Shown here one piece after another: positions 1 to 6,870 of a stretch of DNA of 47,165 bases. The stretch is from Streptomyces coryli. Lineage in GTDB: Bacteria; Actinomycetota; Actinomycetes; Streptomycetales; Streptomycetaceae. Positions within the stretch are counted from its first letter, which is position 1, and each line of letters starts with the position of its first letter. The position numbers were made by a program, and so were the translations under genes. The notes beneath the pieces are model-generated. The model was not told where the DNA came from. It searched no databases and worked only from the letters and a program-made list of their open reading frames with translations. The DNA lies in contig NZ_JAAKZV010000037.1 in the NCBI RefSeq assembly GCF_011044975.1, forward strand, positions 1-47,165, written 5' to 3'.

Positions 1-97
1 CTATGGGGGTGGGCATGTGGGGTGGTCTCCTTGCGGGTTGGTGCGGGTTGGTGCGGTTGGCCCTGGGGGCCGGGTGGGTCGGTGTGGCTAGGTGTGG
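1..97. other. Non-coding left edge, G-rich short repeats
   Basis: No gene is supported here. The plus strand carries three GGTTGG blocks at 36-41, 46-51 and 55-60, and further on repeats of GTGTGGCTAG around 82-102 that run into the stop of the LacI gene. The stretch lies downstream of the regulator; what follows is outside the window. Confidence 0.5.
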
Positions 98-1240
98 CTA
101 GGTCTGGCTGGTTGCGCTGCCGGGTGGTGGGCCCGCCGTGCCGCCTGGTCGGAAGGTGCAGGCGACCAGTGGCTCGGCGGTCTGGCGGCCGGCTAGCTGG
201 GCGGTGAGCATGCGGACGGCGGCGGCGCCTAGTTCGGCGCGGGGGATGTCGAAGCCCGTGGGTACGGGGCGGTCGCCGAGGTCGGCGGGCGGGGAGCCGA
301 GGAGGGCGAGGGAGAGGTCGCGGGGCGCCTGGAGGCCGGCGGCCTCGGTGGCGGCGAGCAGCGCTCGCCAGGCGGCGCCGGTGTCGGTCTCCTCGGCGAC
401 GAAGGCGGTGACGCCCTCGGCTTGGCGGGCCCGGAGCCAGTCGGCGGTGATGTCGGTGGCGGGGTCGGCGGTGCGGATGACCGCCGCTGCGGCGTCGGGG
501 GCGTGCAGACCCGTCGCGTCGCCGCCGGGCAGGCGCATCGTGTCGCCGCCGCCAGGTAGTCCCGCCTCCCCGAGCGCGGTCCGGAAGCCTTGCTCGCGGT
601 CGGTCGACGCGGGCGCGTCGTCGTCCTCGCGGACCAGGACGATGTGGTCGTGGCCGAGGGCGGTCAGGTGGCGGACGACCGCGGCGCTGGCGGCGACGTA
701 GTCCGCGCCGACCCAGGCCAGGCCCTCGAGTTCGTCGCGGCGGCCGATGTGGACGGCCGGGTAGCCGTGGTCGACGAGGCGGTGGAGTTCGTCGGCGGGT
801 ATGTGGCGGCCTATGAAGAGGCAGCCGTCGGCGAGCCGAACCCGCTCCAGCGCGCCGGCCGCGCCCGCCTGCGCGCCGCCGGGGCTGGAGGCGGTGAAGA
901 GGACGAGGTCGTAGCCCTGGGCCGCGGCTTCCTGCTCGACGCCGACCAGGATCGGGTAGTACGAGTGCTCCACCGCGGTGGGGAAGGTGGCCGTGAAGCT
1001 GAAGACGCCGAGCAGGTTGTTGCGGGCGGCGGCCAGCCGGCGCGCGGCCGGATCCGGTACGTAGCCGAGCTCGCGGGCGGCGTCGAGGACCCGCTGCCGG
1101 GTGTCCTCGTGCAGCGCGATGCCCTGCTTGTTCCCGCCGAGCACCAGCGACACCGTCGTCTGCGACACCCCGGCGAGGCGCGCGACCTCCGCCTGTCGCG
1201 GCCGCCCCCGACGGGAGCGCACCGGTCCCTTTTCAGCCAT
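98..1240 (-). CDS. LacI-family transcriptional regulator
   Basis: A 380-residue DNA-binding repressor. Residues about 13-70 form the LacI helix-turn-helix and hinge (AEVARLAGVSQTTVSLVLGG, then the hinge helix near PDPAARRLA), followed by a periplasmic-binding-protein-like effector domain to the end. That is near the usual 330-360 residues plus a basic N-terminal tail. The ATG at 1240 is preceded 7 bases away by a strong ribosome binding site, GGAGGGG. A perfect 14-base palindrome lies directly upstream of that site and a second 42 bases further, so it probably represses itself. The effector is unknown; LacI members usually sense sugars. Its targets are probably itself and genes left of the window, although an MFS pair lies upstream on the same strand. 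The family is certain, the ligand is not. Confidence 0.93.
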   Translation of the reverse strand: MAEKGPVRSRRGRPRQAEVARLAGVSQTTVSLVLGGNKQGIALHEDTRQRVLDAARELGYVPDPAARRLAAARNNLLGVFSFTATFPTAVEHSYYPILVGVEQEAAAQGYDLVLFTASSPGGAQAGAAGALERVRLADGCLFIGRHIPADELHRLVDHGYPAVHIGRRDELEGLAWVGADYVAASAAVVRHLTALGHDHIVLVREDDDAPASTDREQGFRTALGEAGLPGGGDTMRLPGGDATGLHAPDAAAAVIRTADPATDITADWLRARQAEGVTAFVAEETDTGAAWRALLAATEAAGLQAPRDLSLALLGSPPADLGDRPVPTGFDIPRAELGAAAVRMLTAQLAGRQTAEPLVACTFRPGGTAGPPPGSATSQT

Positions 1241-1256
1241 TCGTCAGCCCCTCCAG

Positions 1257-1270
1257 CTAATGCGCATTAG
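1257..1270. promoter_or_regulatory. LacI operator O1, perfect palindrome
   Basis: CTAATGCGCATTAG is identical to its reverse complement. It sits immediately upstream of the ribosome binding site of the LacI gene, where a bound repressor would block transcription. The central CG flanked by inverted arms is the usual LacI-operator architecture. Confidence 0.75.
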
Positions 1271-1298
1271 TCACGGATCCGGGCACTGCCCTCGTTGA

Positions 1299-1312
1299 CT
1301 AATGCGGATTAG
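1299..1312. promoter_or_regulatory. LacI operator O2, near-palindrome
   Basis: CTAATGCGGATTAG differs from O1 by one base. Its centre is 42 bases from the centre of O1, four turns of B-DNA, so two repressor dimers would lie on the same face of the helix. Confidence 0.68.
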
Positions 1313-1359
1313 CGAGAACTCTGCCGCCGGGCCGTGAGCAGGGTCAAGAGATCCGGGGT

Positions 1360-1379
1360 GACTAATATTCGACTAATAT
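1360..1379. promoter_or_regulatory. Direct repeat of the LacI half-site
   Basis: GACTAATAT occurs at 1360-1368 and again at 1371-1379, an 11-base period. The GACTAAT core also occurs at the left arm of O2, so these are probably extra half-sites. The second copy contains the stop codon of the truncated MFS gene. Function is inferred from the match alone. Confidence 0.45.
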
Positions 1380-1810
1380 CCGGCGGCTCCCGTCGCGGCT
1401 GCCGTTCTCGTCGCCACCGGCTCGGCGGGCACCTTCGCCCGGCGGACGGCCCAGGGGGCGGCCAGGCCCGTAACGGCGAAGAGGGCACCCACGACGTACC
1501 AGCCGGGGCGGCCCCAGCCGATGCACAGCGAGATCAGCAGCGCCGGGCCGAGGGCCTCGGCGAGTCCCGCGCCGAGGCCGAAGACGCCCAGGTACTGGCC
1601 GGTCGCGTGGCGCGGCGCCAGCGCGAAGGACACCTCGAAGCCGGCGGCGGCATGCCACAGTTCGCCGACGGTGTGCACCATCGCGCCGGTGAGCAGCAGC
1701 GTGGCCGCCGCCCAGGCGGGACCGTCCGCGGCCAGCGAGATCAGCGAGCAGGAGACGAGGAAGGCGGCCAGGACGCGCTGTGGGCCGGTCTCCGGGAGGA
1801 GGCGGGGCAT
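1373..1810 (-). pseudogene. MFS transporter, C-terminal half only
   Basis: This 145-codon reading frame matches only the last four to five membrane segments of an MFS drug-exporter-type protein, including a TVGELWHAAAGFEVSFALAP stretch and a closing GWYVVGALFAVTGLA segment. A full MFS protein needs about 12 segments and 400 residues. The ATG overlaps the stop of the complete MFS gene upstream as TGATG, so it could still be translated by coupling. The frame upstream of the ATG is a shadow of that neighbour. I read it as the remnant of a second MFS gene whose front half was deleted. A functional half-transporter is possible but less likely. Confidence 0.65.
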
Positions 1811-3051
1811 CAGGACCGCCTCCGTGCCGTGGCCAGCAGAGCGGTCAGGGTCATGGCGATCAGCAGTCCCCACGCCGGGGTGAAGCTGCCGCTCGTGTCG
1901 ATGAGGAGGCCCAGCAGGGGTGGGATGAGGATGATCGCTATCTGGTTGGCGGACATGGCCAGGCCCAGCGCGAAGCCGGTGCGGTCCGGTGGGGCCGCCT
2001 CCGCTACGGCGGCGACCCAGGGGCCGTACCAGCCGTAGCCGAAGAAGCCGAGCCAGATCAGGACCGCGGCGGCCGTCGCGGGTGAGCGGCCGGCGGGGGT
2101 GAGCAGCACTGTCATGCCGGCGATGACGGCGATCATGCAGGCGGCGACGGTGGCGTAACGCCCGGATGCGATGCGGTCGCTGAGAGCCGCCAGGACGATG
2201 CGGCCGGCGGCGCCGGCCAGTTGGGCGGCGACCAGGATGAGGGCGGCGGGGCCGACGGCGAGGGCGGCCGTTTTGTGCAGGTACAGCACGGTCAGCACGC
2301 CGACGCCGTATTGCGTGGCGATCAGGCTCGTGCCGGAGAGCATGATCCGCACCATGGCCGGGGAGCGGAGGAGTTGGCGCCGGGAGTAGCCCTCCGGTGC
2401 GGGCCGCCGCGCCGCGCCCCCGCTCCGCACCGGCGGCCGCCGGTAGCAGGCCATGAAGACGGCCGCCCCCAGTAGCGCCATCGCCCCGCCCGCGACCAGC
2501 GTCGCCCGCCAGCCGTACGCCTCCGCCAGGAACGGCAGCGCGGCCGACGCCAGCGCGGCGCCCAGCGGCAGGCCCGCCTGCCGGATTCCCATCGCGAGCC
2601 CCCGCCGCGAGGTGTCGAACCACGCCGCCACCGACTTGCTGCCGCCCGGCTGCACCGCGCTGTAGCCGATCCCGGCGACGAACAGGACGGCGAGCAGGGC
2701 GGGATAGCCGGGCGCGAGCCCGCCCGCCGCGAGGCACAGGGCGACGACGACGGCGCCGATGCCCACCACCCAGCGCTCGTTGACCCGGTCCAGCAGCTCG
2801 CCGGCGGCCAGCAGACCGGCCAGCGGGGCCAGTTGGGCCGCCGATACAAGCAGGCCCAGCTGTGTCGTGCTCAACTCCAGGCCCTGCTGCAGGTGGACGC
2901 CGATGGACCCGATGCCCTGCACGAAGAAACCGGCCGCCGCCTGCGTGAAGGTGGCGACGCCGAGGACGACCCAGCGGTAGCGCCACGGGTCGCGCGGCTC
3001 GGCGGCGAGCGTCATCGGGTGGCCGGGCCTGCTGCGGATGCGTTGCCTCAT
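1810..3051 (-). CDS. MFS transporter
   Basis: A complete major facilitator superfamily permease of about 413 residues with roughly 12 hydrophobic segments. It starts at the conserved RYRWVVLGVATFTQ helix and ends in a short basic tail (TARRRS). The loop after segment 2 has a degenerate motif A (GELLDRVNERW) and the second half has the matching LSDRIASGR. No substrate can be named; the overall look is of an oxalate/formate or nitrate-type MFS member. I prefer the ATG at 3051, which follows AGGGTGG. A GTG at 3060 and an ATG at 3015 are alternatives, and the latter leaves more room for a promoter against the divergent gene at 3078. Its stop overlaps the start of the MFS remnant. Confidence 0.85.
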   Translation of the reverse strand: MRQRIRSRPGHPMTLAAEPRDPWRYRWVVLGVATFTQAAAGFFVQGIGSIGVHLQQGLELSTTQLGLLVSAAQLAPLAGLLAAGELLDRVNERWVVGIGAVVVALCLAAGGLAPGYPALLAVLFVAGIGYSAVQPGGSKSVAAWFDTSRRGLAMGIRQAGLPLGAALASAALPFLAEAYGWRATLVAGGAMALLGAAVFMACYRRPPVRSGGAARRPAPEGYSRRQLLRSPAMVRIMLSGTSLIATQYGVGVLTVLYLHKTAALAVGPAALILVAAQLAGAAGRIVLAALSDRIASGRYATVAACMIAVIAGMTVLLTPAGRSPATAAAVLIWLGFFGYGWYGPWVAAVAEAAPPDRTGFALGLAMSANQIAIILIPPLLGLLIDTSGSFTPAWGLLIAMTLTALLATARRRS

Positions 3052-3077
3052 GCGGCCCACCCTGCTGTAATGGTCTT

Positions 3078-3605
3078 ATGCATCTCAACCCTTACGGCGA
3101 GGACGTCGTCAACCTGGCCGCCGACCTCGCCAACCGGCGCCCGGGCGACCCCGCCGAGCTCACGGCCCGCTGCCGCGCCGCCGGGCTGGCGCTGGACGAT
3201 GCGACGCCCGCCGATCTCGTACGGACCATGGCGGCCCTCGACGCCTGGGAGAAGATCGTCGACGCCGACGCCGAACACGACCGCGCGGCGCTGCTCAACG
3301 AGATGCTGGCGACGGCCTCAGCCCACCCCCGGCTCACCAACCACACCGGCACCGGCTGGCACGTGCACTACCGCGACGACCACCAGCCGGCCGGCGCCGT
3401 CCTGCACACCCTGATCGCGGTCGGCACCGCCTTCCACCTCTCCGGCCGCGGCATGCACCGCCTCCACCGCTGCGCGGTGACGGAGTGCCTCACGATCTTC
3501 GCCGACACCTCCCGCACGGGCCGCCAGCGCTACTGCTCCCAACGCTGCGCCAACCGCGACGCGGTCCGCCGCCACCGGGCGCAGGCGGCGAAGACTGCCG
3601 GCTAG
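3078..3605 (+). CDS. CGNR zinc-finger protein with ABATE domain
   Basis: A 175-residue probable transcriptional regulator. The N-terminal 120 residues fit the ABATE (putative stress-induced ligand-sensing) domain. The C-terminus is a CGNR zinc finger with Cys132, Cys137, Cys153 and Cys157, followed by the signature variant CANR (157-160), in which the usual Gly is Ala, and a basic tail. It is divergent from the MFS gene 26 bases away and may regulate it. No ribosome binding site is visible, and TGTAAT ends 7 bases before the ATG, so the mRNA may be leaderless. The stop codon is shared on the opposite strand with mrpG as a CTAG palindrome. Confidence 0.88.
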   Translation: MHLNPYGEDVVNLAADLANRRPGDPAELTARCRAAGLALDDATPADLVRTMAALDAWEKIVDADAEHDRAALLNEMLATASAHPRLTNHTGTGWHVHYRDDHQPAGAVLHTLIAVGTAFHLSGRGMHRLHRCAVTECLTIFADTSRTGRQRYCSQRCANRDAVRRHRAQAAKTAG

Positions 3606-3946
3606 TGCTCGGTGTCCTCCCCCAGTTCGTCGTACAGCAGCGCCGACGCGTCCGCCGCTCCCGTGCGGTACGCGACCCGGGCCACCAGGTGGGCGGCGAC
3701 CGCGCTCGTCAGCAGCTGGAAGAAGGCGACCAGGACGAGGGTGCCCGCGTCCACGCCGGTGCGCAGGCGCAGGGCGAGGCCCGCCAGGAGCAGCATCATG
3801 CCGAAGGTCTGCGGGTTGGTGGCCGCCGAGCTGCGGGTGAGGACGTCGCGCAGGCGCAGCATGCCGATGACGCCGGTGAGGCAGGTCGCGGCGCCCAGCA
3901 GGAGCAGGACGGCGCCGGCGAGGTCGGCGGCGGCGGTCCAGTTCAT
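3602..3946 (-). CDS. mrpG: Na+/H+ antiporter subunit G
   Basis: A 114-residue MnhG/PhaG-type subunit of the multisubunit Mrp cation/proton antiporter in the cytoplasmic membrane. It has three hydrophobic helices (about 8-28, 44-60 and 66-92) and the family pattern GMLRLRDVLTRSSAATNPQTFGMMLLL. It is the last gene of the mrp operon and its ATG overlaps the mrpF stop by 4 bases. Mrp subunits work only as a complex, so it should act with the five upstream products in sodium/proton exchange and pH or salt tolerance. Confidence 0.95.
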   Translation of the reverse strand: MNWTAAADLAGAVLLLLGAATCLTGVIGMLRLRDVLTRSSAATNPQTFGMMLLLAGLALRLRTGVDAGTLVLVAFFQLLTSAVAAHLVARVAYRTGAADASALLYDELGEDTEH

Positions 3947-4236
3947 CGGCGCTCCTTGCGCGTGACGCGGTCGCGGGTGGCGATGAAGCGGGCGATGCCG
4001 ACCGAGCTGGTGAAGCCGAGGAAGGCCAGCACCAGCATGATCGAGAGGTAGTAGCGGGTCCTTGTCATCGCCGCGTCCACCGCGATGCCGGCGATGATGA
4101 GGACCGCGGCGACGTCGACGGAGACGGCGCGGTCCAGCATCGACGGGCCGCGCCAGATGCGGACCAGCAGCAGCACCCCGGCAAGGACGATCAGCGCCAG
4201 CGCGGCGTTGAGCAGGATGTCGTCGGCTGTGGTCAT
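3943..4236 (-). CDS. mrpF: Na+/H+ antiporter subunit F
   Basis: A 97-residue, three-helix membrane subunit of the Mrp antiporter. The diagnostic segment is VRIWRGPSMLDRAVSVDVAA, with the conserved R-GP-DR-D core of MnhF. It begins MTTADDILLN at an ATG that overlaps the stop of mrpE as ATGA, and it ends overlapping mrpG in the same way, so translation is coupled. The basic tail (RDRVTRKERR) is probably cytoplasmic. Confidence 0.95.
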   Translation of the reverse strand: MTTADDILLNAALALIVLAGVLLLVRIWRGPSMLDRAVSVDVAAVLIIAGIAVDAAMTRTRYYLSIMLVLAFLGFTSSVGIARFIATRDRVTRKERR

Positions 4237-4778
4237 GGTTGCGGTGCCTTTCCGTCTACGGGAGCGGCCTGGACCCGCTCGATCTCCTCGCGGGTGCCGA
4301 AGGCCCGTACCGCCAGCGCCTCCAGCTGCCAGACGTCGCGGCGGGCGCGCGCCACCACCGCGGGGTCGTCGGCGCCCGACAGGTGCAGATACAGCGTGGC
4401 CGTACCGGCGTTGACCTCGACCAGCGCGCCGCCCGGCACGCTGGAGACGGCGACCGCGGTCGCGGCGATCATCAGGTCGGTGCGGCAGCGCAGCGGCACC
4501 CGCACCACCGCGGCCGGCCGCCGCTTCCCGCGCAGCGCCAGCCGGGTCACCTCGACGCTGGAGGCGACCATGTCGTAGACCAGATAGCCGGCAAGCCGCA
4601 GGATGCCCAGCGGGCGCAGCCGCAGCTCCATGGCCACCGGCGGGAGCGGGAAGACCAGGCACAGGATGACCGCGACGACCACGCCGCTGATGAGATTGCC
4701 CCAGGTCACGCCGGACCACAGCAACATCCAGATGATGGTGAGCCAGGCGATCAGCGGCAGGTCCAGGCGCTTGTTCAT
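4233..4778 (-). CDS. mrpE: Na+/H+ antiporter subunit E
   Basis: A 181-residue MnhE-type subunit. Two or three hydrophobic segments occupy residues about 9-45, then comes an amphipathic soluble region with the family signature SSVPGGALVEVN preceding TATLYLHLSG. The start, MNKRLDLPL, overlaps the mrpD stop as ATGA. In other Mrp complexes E supports assembly with F and G. The length is at the upper end for the family because of a short C-terminal extension. Confidence 0.95.
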   Translation of the reverse strand: MNKRLDLPLIAWLTIIWMLLWSGVTWGNLISGVVVAVILCLVFPLPPVAMELRLRPLGILRLAGYLVYDMVASSVEVTRLALRGKRRPAAVVRVPLRCRTDLMIAATAVAVSSVPGGALVEVNAGTATLYLHLSGADDPAVVARARRDVWQLEALAVRAFGTREEIERVQAAPVDGKAPQP

Positions 4779-6322
4779 GGCTTGAGCACCGCCTCGATGT
4801 AGGGGGCTCTGTCGAGGAGTTCGGCCGCCGAGCGGTCGGCCAGGCCGGTGAGCGGGGTGGCCAGGACCGTATACGTGAGGCCGAGGCCGACGAGCGCGGC
4901 GGTCGCGGCGGTCATCAGGCCGGGGATCTTCGCTGGGGCGCGCACGGCCACGGCGGTCGCGACTCCCCCGCCTCCCTCTTCTCCGTCCTCCGGTCCGTGC
5001 ACCGGCGCCGCCCGCCAGAAGGCCAGATTCCACACCTTCGCCATCGCGTACAGCGTCAGCAGGCTGGTCACCGCCGCGGCGGCGAGGAGCAGATACGCCC
5101 AGTCCCCGCCATCCGCCGCCCCCGCCCGCATCACGCCCAGCTTCCCGATGAAGCCGGACAGCGGCGGGATTCCGGCGAGGTTCATCGCCGGCACGAACCA
5201 CAGCGCCGCCAGCCACGGCGCGGACCGCGCCGTCCCGCCCAGCCGCGTCAGCTCCGTCGTCCCGTAGCGCCGCTCCAGCATGCCCGCCGCCAGGAACAGC
5301 GTGGTCTGCACGGTGATGTGGTGCGCCGTATAGACGATCGCGCCGCCGATCCCGGCGCGGGTGCCGAGCGCCACCCCGAAGAGCATGAACCCGATATGGC
5401 TGACCAGGCAGAACGACAGCAGCCGCTTCAGGTCGGTCTGCGCGACCGCGCCGAGGATGCCGATCACCATCGACGCGCAGGCGATCGCCATCAGCACGGC
5501 GGACAGCCGGTTTCCGGGGAAGAGCAGCGTCTCGGCGCGGATCACGCAATACACGCCGACCTTGGTGAGCAGGCCCGCGAAGACGGCCGTCACCGGCGCG
5601 GGCGCCGTCGGATACGAGTCCGGCAGCCAGGCGGAAACGGGGAACGCGGCGGCCTTCACGCCGAAGACGGTGAGCAGCAGCACCTCGCTGAAGGTCCGTA
5701 CGCCCAGCGGGACATCGGGCAGCCGGACGGCGAGCTGCGCGAAGTTCACGGTGCCCGCGGCCGCGTATGTCGCGGCGATGCCGGCGAGGAAGACGATGGA
5801 CGAGACGAGGGAGACGATGACGTATGTGGACCCGGCCCGCAGCCGCGCCTGGGTGCCGCCGACGGTGAGCAGCACGAAGCTGGCCATCAGCATGATCTCG
5901 AAGCCGACGTAGAGGTTGACGAGATCGCCGGCGAGGAAGCACAGCGAGACCCCGGCGACGAGGATCTGGTAGGCGGGGTGGAAGAAGGAGAACGGCGCGC
6001 TGCCGCCGCCCTCGGCGGTGTCCTGCCCGAAGGCGTAGAGCAGCACGATGAGGGTGACCACCCCGGACACGGTCAGCATCAGCCCGGCCAGCCGGTCGGC
6101 GACCAGGGAGACGCCGAGCGGTGGGGCGTAGTCGCCGAGGTGGACGGCGAGCGGCCCGTGCCGGTCGGCCTCGATGAGCAGGATCAGGTCGATGGCGACG
6201 ACCGCGGCGAGCATCGCGACGGACAGCACCCGGTGCAGCCGGGTCACCCGCGGCCCGAGGACCACGGACCAGCCGCACACCGCGAGCGGCAGCAGGACGG
6301 GGAGCGGGACGAGGTAGTTCAC
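4775..6322 (-). CDS. mrpD: Na+/H+ antiporter subunit D
   Basis: A 515-residue proton-translocating subunit homologous to the complex I NuoM/NuoN proteins, with about 14 membrane helices. The proton_antipo_M core is clear: a broken-helix region near LKRLLSFCLVSHIGFM, the VFGVKAAAFPVSAWLPDSYPTAP lysine helix, and the TAHHITVQTTLFLAAG helix. The GTG start (VNYLVPLPVLLPL) overlaps the mrpC stop as GTGA. An in-frame acidic, glycine-rich loop (HGPEDGEEGGGG) precedes the last helices. Together with the A subunit it forms one of the two proton-pumping units. Confidence 0.96.
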   Translation of the reverse strand: MNYLVPLPVLLPLAVCGWSVVLGPRVTRLHRVLSVAMLAAVVAIDLILLIEADRHGPLAVHLGDYAPPLGVSLVADRLAGLMLTVSGVVTLIVLLYAFGQDTAEGGGSAPFSFFHPAYQILVAGVSLCFLAGDLVNLYVGFEIMLMASFVLLTVGGTQARLRAGSTYVIVSLVSSIVFLAGIAATYAAAGTVNFAQLAVRLPDVPLGVRTFSEVLLLTVFGVKAAAFPVSAWLPDSYPTAPAPVTAVFAGLLTKVGVYCVIRAETLLFPGNRLSAVLMAIACASMVIGILGAVAQTDLKRLLSFCLVSHIGFMLFGVALGTRAGIGGAIVYTAHHITVQTTLFLAAGMLERRYGTTELTRLGGTARSAPWLAALWFVPAMNLAGIPPLSGFIGKLGVMRAGAADGGDWAYLLLAAAAVTSLLTLYAMAKVWNLAFWRAAPVHGPEDGEEGGGGVATAVAVRAPAKIPGLMTAATAALVGLGLTYTVLATPLTGLADRSAAELLDRAPYIEAVLKP

Positions 6323-6870
6323 TGGGGCTCCTCCGGGGGGTCCGCGCCGAGCACGTCGTCCCACAGGTCGTCGGAGGCGTCCGCCTCGCGCGCCTGGTAG
6401 GCGCGGGCGTCGCGGATCCGGCGGCGCAGCTCGCGGCGCAGGTCGCGCCGTTCCTTCGGGCGCTCCTCGCGCTCCCGCTCCTCCCGCAGCCGCGCCCGCT
6501 CGGCGGTCAGCTGCGCGCGCAGCGCCACCTGATGGTCCGCCAGGTCGTCCGGTACGAAGTCGGAGCCGGTCAGCTGCGTGCTGCGGTACGCCATGGCCAG
6601 CACGAAGGCCGTGGTGCCGAGGGTGATGACGACCGCGGTCAGCACGATGGCCTGCGGCAGCGGGTCGCTCATCGCCGACTTGGAGGTCCCGGGGTAGAGC
6701 AGCGGCGGCGCGCCAGCGGGGCCGCTGGCGGCGAGGAGGAAGAGGTTGACGCCGTTGCCGCACACGATGATGCCCATCAGCACCCGGGTGAGGCTGCGGG
6801 TGATGATGAGGTTGCCGCCGACGAACCACAGCACGGCGGCGCAGGTCAGCAGGGTCGCACTGACGGTCAC
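6319..6870 (-). CDS. mrpC: Na+/H+ antiporter subunit C with charged tail
   Basis: A 183-residue NuoK-like subunit. Three helices occupy the first 105 or so residues, with the family pattern NLIITRSLTRVLMGIIVCGNGVNL and the PLPQAIVLTAVVITLG segment. Classical MrpC ends soon after. Here a 70-80-residue, highly charged tail rich in Arg and Glu follows, probably an alpha-helical or coiled-coil cytoplasmic extension that ends acidic. The GTG start overlaps the stop of the A/B gene as GTGA. The tail's role is unknown; it could dock a regulator or another subunit. Confidence 0.94.
   Translation of the reverse strand: MTVSATLLTCAAVLWFVGGNLIITRSLTRVLMGIIVCGNGVNLFLLAASGPAGAPPLLYPGTSKSAMSDPLPQAIVLTAVVITLGTTAFVLAMAYRSTQLTGSDFVPDDLADHQVALRAQLTAERARLREEREREERPKERRDLRRELRRRIRDARAYQAREADASDDLWDDVLGADPPEEPQ

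Noticed and set aside
98-1240. The LacI regulator as the repressor of the fucose operon.
   Set aside because: It is 21 kb away, and its CTAATGCGCATTAG operator is not found at the fucose promoter, where the palindrome is TGAATATTCA.
4997-6400. A 467-codon plus-strand open frame opposite mrpD.
   Set aside because: Its His/Arg/Asp/Glu-rich translation has no domain and mirrors the codon bias of mrpD on the other strand.
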